64,000 nucleotides of DNA from Pelecanus crispus (taxonomy: Eukaryota > Chordata > Aves > Pelecaniformes > Pelecanidae). Both the position numbers and the translations under genes were made by a program. The notes beneath the pieces were generated by a model. That model worked only from the letters and a program-made list of their open reading frames with translations, ran no database searches and was not told the DNA's origin. The stretch is from positions 40,524,221 to 40,588,220 of the forward strand of contig NC_134643.1 of assembly GCF_030463565.1 (NCBI RefSeq). The letters run 5' to 3'. Numbering within the stretch: the first letter of the stretch is position 1; each line of letters begins with the position of its first letter. Below are positions 26,785-38,500 of this stretch, in pieces.

Positions 26785-26950
26785 GAGCACAGCAGAAACG
26801 TCCCACTAAGTCAAACTAATGATCCATCTCATCCAGTATTCTGTCCTTGATGCGGGCAGTGGAAGATGTTGTTCATGGAGAGCATGTGAGTCTAGACACT
26901 TTCTGCAGTCCATTCTTCTCCATCTCCCAACAGAATTGCTGTTTGAGGGA
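26785..26950 (+). repeat. Second fragment of the same old interspersed repeat
   Basis: AAGTCAAACTAATGATCCATCTCATCCAGTATTCTGTCC and GCGGGCAGTGG (in the 26808-26863 region) align block by block with 16040-16093. The rest is too decayed to place. The copy stands alone in otherwise featureless intergenic sequence. Confidence 0.6.
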
Positions 26951-28759
26951 TGTTAGATGGTGCGTTGCTGCGTAGTGCTGTTAGCACATTTACTGACTTT
27001 TTATCTGCAAATTTGCCTCATCTCTTTTTGTCCTGCTGATACCATCTGCCGCCTCAACCTCCTGTATCACAAAGCCTTTCCACTCTCCATCCACACCATC
27101 GCAAGGAAGGCCCAGCTGACTCAGAGAGACAGACCTTGGGCCGTGAACGCCAATATGTGGGTCCTTTCCTGGAACAACGTCTTCCTTCTCATTCTGCAGA
27201 GGCCAATAAATAGTTTGAAACTGAAGAGTTCGTTTCTGTGGGAGAGCAAAGGCAGGAGAGGAAAGTTAGCCATTTGCAAGTTGCCAACAGAAACAGGGCT
27301 CTCCTGTGGTCATAAATAATTTTTAAAAAATTAAGCAACAAGCCTAAAACATGGAATAAATCAAAGGAAAAACTAACTATTGTTCTAGGGCTTTTGCTAT
27401 CATTTCTAATTGTGGAAAGAAATGAGAAAACTGTCAAGTGGAATCTCTTTGATACGACTGCATTAAAGGATAATTTCCATTCCCCGGATGCATGATCTAA
27501 CTCCTAATGAAAGGTGTGTCCTGAAGGACAGAATTTGGCCTTATGTGAATCTAATGAACCCAACATCTTTAGCAGGCTTCTCAAATACTCTTTTGTTCTG
27601 CAAAGTGCTTTACTGTACTGTTTACATGAAAGAAGCTGTACAAAAAAATGAGTCAGATTAAATGCTCTAGGGCCAGATTTCATCTGACCTTCCCATGATA
27701 CCCTAGTAAAAAATTAAAGGAAGGTCTTGTACAGGGAGTATTTCTTTTTCTTGCATGAAGCAGTGGGTCTGCTCCCTTGTTGGGAAGGAAACAAGGATTC
27801 AGGTCTAACTTCCCTCTGCACTGGAGGAGGTACTGAAAAGTTGAGACCATCTGCATATTCCCCCCTGTAGTAAAGCTAGGGAAGAATAGTGCCCAAGGTG
27901 TAGCCTTACCTTTCAATAATATCTAGCTTATAAAAGGATTGTGGCTTTCCCTAAAACTGCATCTGCAGGGCGGAGCTGCTTGCAGACTGTGGCGTTGAAA
28001 GGCATATAGGGAAGGTCGATATAACTGTACAAAGCTGGGAAAAAAGTTCAAAATAAAATGAAGCTTTTAATGAATCACAAAGATATACTGTCCCAAGCAG
28101 GTGGTGAATTCTGAATAATTAAGAGTTTCATTTCTCTTACAGTGCAGATGTATGTATTTTTTAAAATTTCCTGAAGTTGTATTGATATCACCTTATACTC
28201 CATCTACTTCTTAATGACAAATCTGCTTAGGTCCCTGGAGGACTAAGTTCAAGACAAACAGAACAACAGGCACCAGGCCTCAGAGGACCTATAGTTGACA
28301 TGTAGCACACTGGAAGAACTGGTGCTAGGTGTGAGCTCTGCTCAACAGCACTGCAAAACAGATTGGAAGAATGATAGTACGACAGACTTGAGAGGTGCTG
28401 TATGATCCCTGGGAAATGAAAAGTATTTTGGAGGTGATTTTTAATTTATTGGCAGAACTCTTTAAATGTGCATGATAGAGAAGGAGATATGTTTTCTGCA
28501 CCTCAGTTAATAAATTAAGGTTCTGATTTACGAGGACGTTCATTATGAAGAACTGTTAACCTGTAGATACGGCCAGACTCTACATAGCGGCAAACCTGAT
28601 GGGGACTGAAGTTAGAGCTCTGTGTCCCCCACTCCTCACGATCACTAACAACCAGCTTTAAAGCAGCTGTAAAACTACTGACTATATCTCAGCAGCAGAG
28701 CAGCACAACCATAAGGCCAGGCAGAAGGACCTGCTGTTGCACAGCACGCCGTGTAGCTG

Positions 28760-29070
28760 CTGGCTCTGATCTGGTTGGGCTACCCCAGCCAGCTCATGCC
28801 CTTGTGCCTGGCTTTGGGGGCCCAGCCTGGGAAACCCCCCCCACTGTCCCTTGGGCTTTCCTGGGCACTGAGGAAGGCAACCAGATGGACCTCCATAGCC
28901 TCGTGGCCCTTACAGCAATGTCTCTGGACACACCCCGCACATTGCCCTGGTCCTCCCGGGAGAGGTCCTGGTATGATCCCTAGCAGGACAGCGGGGGCGA
29001 GGCTCTCACCAGCCTGATCTCGCAGTGAGCACAACTTGTCTACAAATGAGGGATGGACGTGTGGCACTAA
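28760..29070. other. Isolated GC-rich patch in AT-rich intergenic DNA
   Basis: About 310 bases are clearly richer in G+C than both flanks. Open frames of 80 (+ strand, 28775-29017) and 95 codons (- strand, 28780-29067) overlap over nearly the whole patch, which is what GC-rich non-coding DNA produces. There are few CpG pairs compared with the island at 42.3 kb, so it is not a second CpG-island promoter of the same kind. Neither protein is recognised. Confidence 0.55.
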
Positions 29071-29924
29071 ATCCAGGGACCGCTTCCGGCACCTGATCTG
29101 GTGCCTCTCACTTGGCCACTGAGACTTACTAACATTTAAAGGTCCAAAAGAGACTACAGTGCCAGATGCGGATCAGTAGATTGCCTCCAAAGTTTGGCTT
29201 GGCCCCTCCCCATAACTGTACCTTACATGGTGTTTCTACTGACCACTGTAACAAAAATGCAGGCACCTATCTCAACTCCCCCATGTATTAGAAGCCACCA
29301 CTATTGGTTTGTGAACGCCTTCCCAACCTTTCAGTTGAGAAAACCACAAGAAAAGCTACATATGATGTCCAGTTTAAACACAAAGGGTCACAGATTTTTT
29401 TTCTGAGAATGACTTTGAAAAATCCCTGTGGAATAAATGCAGTATAATGCAATGAGGTAGATGACACTAAGCTGTTTGCTTTACAAGATGGATGTGCAGT
29501 ATGAAAGGAAACATGAGTACAAGAACCAGAAAAGAACAAAAAAGAAATAGTGACAATCTAATATGCAAAAAAGAAGGAAATGTGTACAAAGAGGTAGACT
29601 GGGAATCTTGCAGGACTCAAACAGCAACAGTAACATGATGAAGTGCTACAAATAAGAGATGGAACCAAGGAATTTAAAGGGAAAAGATATAGTCCAAGAA
29701 GCAAGAGAGAGAAACTGACTTCTTTGTCTTTTCCTATGACTTGTCTTCACGCTGATAAAACTGCAACTATTTAGTGCATACTATTAGTGGCAAACCTTAC
29801 TCTGAGCTTTCAAGTATTTTCAGACATGTAGTCAGATTTCAGCTAAACAACAGTTGCACAGCTTCCAACACATGCACAGAAAACAGGTCCATAAATGAGT
29901 ATCAAAAGCACCAGGTACCCTCCA

Positions 29925-29961
29925 ACACCCCCAGTACAACAGTTCTGGGTGCTGGGGGTGT
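29925..29961 (+). other. Perfect 10-bp inverted repeat, possible hairpin
   Basis: ACACCCCCAG (29925-29934) and CTGGGGGTGT (29952-29961) are exact reverse complements. Inside them a T-G wobble, an A-T and a C-G pair extend the stem to 13 pairs with an 11-base loop. No RNA family is recognised and the flanks do not continue the pairing. The stem is shorter than a typical microRNA precursor. Confidence 0.6.
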
Positions 29962-32900
29962 ATGTGAGGAATGGACCACAGAGAGCGTCAGGCTCACTTG
30001 CTCTTCTACCTGTACAATGTCTCCCATCTGTGTCAAAGGCAAAATACAGGACGAGACAGATCATTGCTCTGACCTCATAGGACATTTCTTATGTGCTTGT
30101 GCTCTTAAATCCTTTCAGAAATGTTGTATTAGATGAGTGAGTAAACTTCAATTTAAGCTCCTAACTGTCTCCTATGCTATACATGTACTGAGGGCATTCA
30201 GGAAATCTTCTGTCGCACTTGGGCAAAAGATTTGCAAGATGGCCACAATGGGCCACATTGCCAAGTTGTCTTCTGGTCCAGAGGAATCCTTTCAGCAGAT
30301 CGACATCTCAGACTGATTGTAGGGAAAACCTTGTGGGCACCATACAGAACATGTGGACTGGAGAAACCCAGAAGAAATGTTAGATTCCTGTGGCAGGACA
30401 GGAGAAAGGGATAAAGTTTTCATTACTTGAAATCCAACAGCCAGTTTCTTGTACCCTTTTTGGCTATCAGTATAAATCTGAAAATTCCTGCTCTGCTGAA
30501 AAGAGCTGCTGGTTAATATATATGCAGTTTTCATATAGGGCTTTTTCCTTAGCATTGCTGAGTATCTTTGATTCTCGTGTTCATACTTTATCAGCCAGTA
30601 GGAAAGGAGCCGGCACCATTTTACACTTGGCCCATAGGTTCCAGTGTGAGTAAAGAGTACTCATCATCTCCTACCATTGCACCCAGTAATTACCTTGGGA
30701 TAATTAGCATATGTATCGTGGAGCTCTCCATCAAGACTCTTCTTTCTATTGCGGACTGTAACTATGAGGTTGGATCTCTGGCTGGTATGAACTGGTGTAG
30801 CACCCTTAATTAATGTCTTTTCCTCTCCCTCTGAGCTGGGAGGAAGACTTAGGAATAGATGTTGTGAAGTGATATTCAAGGCAGCTGTGAGCTGAAGATT
30901 TGAGTCTCTTAAAATCTGATTCTGCATTCCTTGTGCACTCAGAGCTCTGAAAGTCTTAGATTGGTCATAAATATGAGATCAGACCCTCGACTTGTTTAAA
31001 TGGAGGAATATGTGTTGCATAGAATGCAGATATCATTAAACTGCTAAACTTTGCACTGATAGAAGCATTTTTTTAAACACTGAACAGATGATTTTCAGAC
31101 CTTAAAACCTCACAGCCAATAGCTATGATGCAAAAGTGCTTGGTCTGCCATCCTCATTTTAATCCGTACAATTACATGGATTACTTTGTATCGTTTAAGC
31201 AAGTTCACATATCATCATCTTGCAACCAAAATACCAGTGGCACTTCATGGATCTATCTCAGCTTGAGAACAGCTGAGGTTATTATTATTATTCCTCTTTC
31301 CCTGTTTGTTGTAGCTATGGCCTGTTTGGTGTTTGCTGCTGAAACATGACTACAGCCTATTGTGGCAGCGGATCTATGTGCAACCTGGGGAGCTGGCAGT
31401 GGGAACAGGGAAGTCATGTCCCCACTTCCTTTCCATGATAAAAGCCTCAGGATAAAATGTCTGTAAAGCCGAGTGCTTCTGAATGAGCCGTTCAGAGGAG
31501 TGGAAGCAGGCTGGGATTGAAGTCTAGCTATTTATCTCTTCCTACAGCAGACCTGTGAGTGTTCGCTCTGGAAAGAGGAGAGGCTTCAGAAGCCATCAGC
31601 GTTCACAAACCACAGTGTTGGGCAGAAGCGTTAATGCCTTTCTGTGGCATTGAGTTGACTTTGTAAAAAGTACAGCAACTTCTGCCTATAGATAAATGCT
31701 CACAACATGCATTTCTCAACTTGTGGGGAATCTATTAGAAATAACAATGGGGTTTCCAATGCCTTATAACATTTCTCTGGATTGAAGTAAGGTATGAATT
31801 TTAATTATAATGACAATTCCAGGACAGCTACTTCTTCCACTACAGTTATTTTGGTTCATTTTCTTTCTGCAAATAACTACCACTAGTAATAGCTAGCATG
31901 TTGTTACAATCCTCTTACGATCTTTCTCATCACATACATTTATACAAAATTGTAATTGTTATTAATATATAGCCCTACATAATAATTATATATGCTATGG
32001 GTATGTGTAAGTATATGTATTATGTCATTAAAATAATATGTGTTGTATAAATAAATGGCTAATATTAGTGTGTATGTATCTGCTTTGATACATTTATATG
32101 CACAAGGGAGTGATGGATACTTTGACATAGGGTATGATATTTTGAGACACATATGAATAAAAATTTGAGAAATATAAAAAGGGAGTTATGTTAGTTCAAA
32201 CTAAATTCCCTGGAGACAAAACAGGAGAAAAGATCTAAATAAAAGCAATGCATCAAACATAGCCTAGACATAGATTCTGATGGCAATTCAGCACTATAGA
32301 TATTCTATAAATATCCAAATTGTTAGTGATAAAGTATTTTTGAGGACAGATTAACATAAAACTACCCAAAAAGAAAAAAAAAGTAATCAACAATCAATCC
32401 ATATTTTCTTTTCTTTCCCTCACAGAATGACTTTGATTTTTACTGTATTCAGACAGATCCCAACATCCAGGATCTGCCATCAGGCTACTTGTTATTCATG
32501 GGGAAATAGAACAGAACTTGTCTTTCAGTAAATGAAACAGGAACATCTGATATTGCCAGTATAATATCAGCACCTTCTATTTCATTTGGATGCAATTAAT
32601 CTGGAAATACGGTAGGAAATCCCAGGAAACCAATCTTTCCCTAGTTTTACACAGCAGAAATAGATGACATTTACTGGAATAGTGGCCTCACTTATGTGGG
32701 ACAGACCTTCCAGTTGGAGTTTCCAAGCACCCCAACACTTCTACTTTGCCAAGCTTCCTGCAGGGTCTGTAATACACATCTTCTGTGCTGGCATTTACGT
32801 GAGCTATGAACTCCAGGTGTAGTGACACTGGGTGCAGAGCCTCTGCACTTGAGCAGGGGAGAAATTGCAGGACATTTATACGAAGATTTGGGTGACATAT

Positions 32901-35562
32901 GCAGGAGGACAAAAAGGTGGATGTGTAAAAAGGAGCAAACACACACTGAAGATGTGAAGCTGAGAGGCAGAGGGTCATCTTCAAAACACCCCTTGTCAAC
33001 AACACACAGAGAGGACAACCACAAGGTCTCCGGCTCCAGTGGAGTTATTGGCCAGTTTTGAATCCGTGTGGTGGCCCTGTGAGGTTTAGAAGCTCCTCAC
33101 TCTCTAGATCCGCTCTCTGTCACGACTGCAAGCATGGCGATGGCGGCTTGTTTCACAAAGTTGCTTAATCGGGGAATGAAGATACCTACCAAGATGCCTC
33201 TGTTGAGTGCTGCATCTTCCCAGTGCCACCCTCAGCTGCTGGCAGCTGTTGCTGGCACTAGCCGACACCGAGGCATGAATAAATGTCCTTTATTGTCTGG
33301 GCGTGAGGTATTCAAACACCAAAAAAAGGCGGCAGGTAACCCCCTAGCCTATAAATCTGCTATGAATATATCGACATTTAACTGTTGTGACTTCATCAAG
33401 ATTTGTAAATACGTTAGAATGAGTAAGTGATACACTCAGTTTCAATTAAAACAAGAAGATGACACAGCACTGAGTTGATACTAGCCAAAGATATTTCTTG
33501 ATGATCTGAAAACCGCACCTATCTACTGCTGATGCTTGGGGCAAATTATTTCTGTAGGCTCAAACAATTAGAGATACCCTTCCGAAAGATGTTTATCTAA
33601 TGCTGCTTTCTTCACAGTAAAGACTGTTAATGCAGCAGTTGAGCAACTCCAGGAAGGCACAGTTATCCTGAGATAATCAGGAGCCTGAGGGCTCAGAGGC
33701 AGTCATCTGTGTTCTCTGCCCCAATTTCATCGGTATATTAAATTAAAAAAAAAAAATCTGTATGTTAATACATCATGAAGGTCAAACATTTCATTGCAAA
33801 GAAGTGTGGAAATTCAAAAATAGGATTCCCAGAGCAATCCTAACTGTATGTTTACATGTCTATAGGTACAGTGCATTTTCCCAAATATCCTACTGCTGTC
33901 ACTCAAAACCTATTAGAAATGTGGACAAAGTATTAGGAAACTTATGTCTCAAAAATTGCTTATTTGTTTATTTGCCTCCCTGTATGTGTTTATGAAGTCT
34001 GTGGGTAAGCAAATAACCGATTAGTTCAATTTCACTTTGGACATGTATTTAACAATATTCTTTGACGAGTTTTGTAATTTGTTTATATATTATCTGATTG
34101 AATATATAGGAGGGCGGAATTAAGGTTGATCTGTCCAACTTACAAATTCCATGTAACCACATGGAATCTATTTTATGTGATACTAGTACCAAACCACAGG
34201 ACACTGGGTATATGATATATTTTTAACTGCCCTTTAGGGAAATGACAGTTTCCATATAGGTTCAGCTGGCAAGCTTTTCACTGCTGATACACTCTGAAAG
34301 AAAATGGGGTTGAGATTTATTAGTGGTGTTTAGGATTCCTAGTACATGCGCAGCTTTTCAACATGGGTGTCATGAATGTATATATGTGGCAAGGAGTCAT
34401 GACTGACTGTCCTCCCTACACTGCAATCTGAGAGAGCCATCTAATCACACTCTGGCTAGATGAGCAGAAATCCTGAGTATGGAAAATGCTGAGAATTACT
34501 GGCCCAGTGAATTGATGACACTCGGTGTTGTCTGTACATTAAACGCCGGCAGCTCTGTTCACTTTCTGGAGTCCACGTGCCCGTATACTGCAATCCCCAC
34601 ACATGCAGCCTTCACGAACAGCCTAAACCACGCACAGAATGTTCCTGGGAACTAAAATACAATGTTATGCCTGCAACAGGGCAGATACAGGGAGAGCAGG
34701 ACATGGGCCAACCTGGGAAAGCCTGAAGTGCCTCAGAACTTCTTCTATAAAAGGAAGGATTCCCTCCTGAGGGCTTTTCCTCCATTACTGAATGCCCAAA
34801 GACGGACAAAAAAATTCACTTAAACAATAAAAAGCTACTTGCAAGAACTGGCTGTAAAATGACTGCTATCTCCAAGGCACTGCTCTTTCTCTGAATCCAC
34901 TGTTATGTACCAAAATTGTTAAATAACATGGTGCTAATCTGAGAGTGTTTTCAGGAAAAAAAGCTACAGTCCTCTCTTTTTATATCATTGAAGGAGCATA
35001 AAGAAATAAATTAAGAGTAAATGCTGATCTCTGAGCATAGATTTCAGTATTGTAGTGGATGAAAGGAAATGTAAAGACTATCTTGAAGTTGATTATATCA
35101 CACAACCCCACCCCAGAACTAACTTGCAATCTTTAAACTGCTGTGTTAAAGCAAAAAGGGAGACAAGATAAAAGATAAAGAGAAGAAGGGGGGAGGAGGA
35201 AAGTTGCTGTTTTATAGAATAATGGAAGGATATATAATAAAGCTTAGACAAGATTATATAAGTTAGAGAAAGATGGCTTGAAATCCATTACTGCAATTCA
35301 TTGTGTCCTTACTGGATTCTGAAACTCCCATAATTTGTTCATTTTTTAAGGAAAAGGAAGAATGGAAGGAAAAGAAAGAATGTAGAAAACAGTTAGGAAA
35401 AACAGGGAGCAAAACTAACAACTCAAGTGGCAATACCATTTAAAAAAAAAAAAAAAGAAGTTTTATTTTATGTTACATCATTAAAATCATGGCCCTGTGT
35501 CTTCTCTCACTTGAACTGAATTTGGAATTGCCACACGGCGCACACAAAGCGGCTGCACAACT

Positions 35563-35592
35563 CACATAGCCAGTGAACACATAGCCAGTGAA
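35563..35592 (+). repeat. Perfect 15-base tandem duplication
   Basis: CACATAGCCAGTGAA occurs twice head to tail with no mismatch, which points to a recent small duplication. Nothing around it suggests coding or regulatory use. Confidence 0.9.
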
Positions 35593-38500
35593 GTATCCCC
35601 TTAGCATGTGAAACACAGCACCGGGGCAACAGGAGTATCGCCTTCACGCAAGGAAACGCAACACCAGGGCTACAGCTTCTACTCCGTCCCTGTCTTTGGT
35701 AGTGATTCACAGGGCCCCTCTTCGCCCAGCCTCCTCTGAATGTTAAAATACCATCTAGAGCTCAAATTAGAATAAATTTTATGCTGCTCGAGGTTGTAAT
35801 AGAAGATTCTGTGTAGTGCAGAGGTAGTTAAAAGCCTTGGGACCTTGGAGCAATTCTGAATTTGTAAGAAAGATTTGGAGAGGACAGCATTTTCATTTCA
35901 AATGCGTATTTTTATTGATAAAAATTGAATATAACAACACAGACATCTCATGGGAATAAGATATTATGAAATCTTCAATTTGAAGTTCAGCAGAACTGCA
36001 TAATATAGCAGTAGTAAAATGAAAGGATTCATAAAATAAATCTATTACACGAATAATCTATTCAGAACCTCAGGCCAGTTAAGGAACAAGAAGGGATTTG
36101 ACCCCTGAGTCCTGAAAGTAACAGCAGAAAGGGGCAAATAGGTTGTAGGCCTACTAGCTGATAAACCACCCTGAAAGACGGGCTAAAATGAACCAAGCAA
36201 GCTGCAAAGAGTATGGCAAGAGGGAGCGACAGGGGCATCAACACATCTCTGCACAGCTCTGATGACATTGATTATCATAGTGCCCATACGACACGAAAAA
36301 ACATCAATTCCAGATCAGACTGTGAGCCATGGCCTGTGGCAGATGTAGTGACTTATTTGGAGATGGTTTGAATATATGCACTCATCCAAAATCAGCACAC
36401 TTGTCAACATTTTCCTGGTTTTACATTGGTTATTTGGGGGATACGAAGTTTCACTAAAATATTACCTTCCAATGAAAATATACAGTTGGATTAGTGGAAA
36501 ACACTTTAATGAAATGGCAGTTTGAGGGGTTTGCCATTTATGGACTTGTTAAGAAAGAAGTAAAACAAAAACATTTGTATCAGCTAAAAAACCCACAATG
36601 CATTCTTTTTGCAAAACAACATTAATGGGGAAAAAAAATTACCCTGCTTTTTGGCGAGCTTTAAAAGGCAAGGAATATGTGTAATCCTTGGTGTAGACTT
36701 TAACAAACCTCATTAAGACCTCTCTCCTGATTGTAGTTTTAGCAACAGCTTCCATGGCCAGAGGAAAGATATGGCAGAACAAGGCCATATCTACAAAGAA
36801 AGCTTAGGAGAAAATGATCTAACAAAGTTAAGAAATAAATTCTCCTTTCTGTGCTGTACATTTTGTTCTTCTAACCACACTGACTACCAAAACTGATGAA
36901 CTGCTAACATAACTAACGATTTCAAGAGATCCCTGTGAATGCTTTTGGCCCATTGTGTTAATTAAGGCTTGATTCTTAAGTGGACAGAAATTAAGGAAGC
37001 AAAGAAAAATCATATCTATATTTCCATGTAAATTGCTACGTTAATTGGGATATAATTTGGCTGCTGGGGGAAGCAGGACAAAAAACACAGAGTATTTTTA
37101 GACCTGTCATCATTAAATATACTTGCTCCTGTCTTAATATTGATGTAAACCAGAACTGAATACGTATTTTAGATGCAAGTATTGCTGAACGTTGCACATC
37201 CCGCAAGGGCTGAATTTAAGTCCTGGTATAAAGCTCATTAAAATCAACAGTAACTTTTCTTCTGTCTATAGTATAGTCTGAATCTGGATATAAATGAGTA
37301 TTCTAAAAAAGAGTAACAATGAAAAAGAAAAAATCAAAGAACAAAAGAAAAGTACAATGGTTAAAATGTTGGTACTGACATTCAGTTACAATTATAAACA
37401 CTCTTTTCCCACATCAAAATTCTGTACTTTCACGTTCCAGTAAAGCAGAGTCAAAAGTACCCACTTCCCATATATAGGACTGGGGCTACCAAAACAGTCT
37501 CAGTGCTGCCTTTCCTCAGGCTGTTCTGTTTGGCTCACTGCATTATTCTAAAATATCTGGTAACAGGGTGAAGAAGGACATTCTCCGGAAAAGTGCAGAA
37601 TTATAAATGGAGGAAACTAAGCATTAGTTTAGAACTTTATACTGCCATGTTGTCTAAATTGTGAATGTATCAGTCATCATCAGCTAACTGCTGTTGCACC
37701 CAGTCCTTTTATGGAAGACTTTGAAGAACTACCCAGGTGTCACAGGAGCTGGTGATTCAGAAGGCAGTAACCGTCTTTCTGCATCATGTGCTGCTAAAAG
37801 TGTTCTCCTGGAAAAGGAGGGAAGTAAAACTTCTGAAGATTTGAAATTGTTAAAACACGTGTGACTTTTTTTTTTAAGAGAAGTGTTCGCCCATATCCTG
37901 GACAGATTCTGCTCCAGGTAATTACATTCCCTCTCTAGTTCCAATTGGATACATTATTCTTCATTTACACTTTTAAAACACTTAGGTTGCTGTGACAATC
38001 TTGTTCCTTATCTGATCAGCTGGTTGTCCAATGCAATTTGAAAGATCTTTTCAGCACAGGATAAAATAAAGTAGGCTTTCCCTTTTACGAAATTAATCCT
38101 TATTTTTAAGAGTTTAAATTCCAGAGCTCAGGGCATTTTCTTGAATCTCTCTGCAATTCAGAGTACTGTGCTTTCACAACAGCCACGTTGTGAAACAGCT
38201 ATTCCTTGCTTTATCTGAAGTAACTGCAGTGATATAAAAAGTAGTCTCTCAAAGACAGGAGAAAATAGATTACAAAATGAGACCCCTGTAAGTAAATGTT
38301 GACATTTACAATCCAAATTGCAGTAGTGTCCATTGCCTGTTCTTCCCCAGCTGAGAAAAACAAAGGCAAATTTTGCTCCTCAAAGCGGTTATCATAGGGT
38401 GGGGAGGGAGACAAGTGACAAGATAAAGGGAGGGCTATACTATATGAACAAATAGTAGGATTTGGGCCAATGCTAGGGAGAAAAGGGTTAGCCCGGTAAG

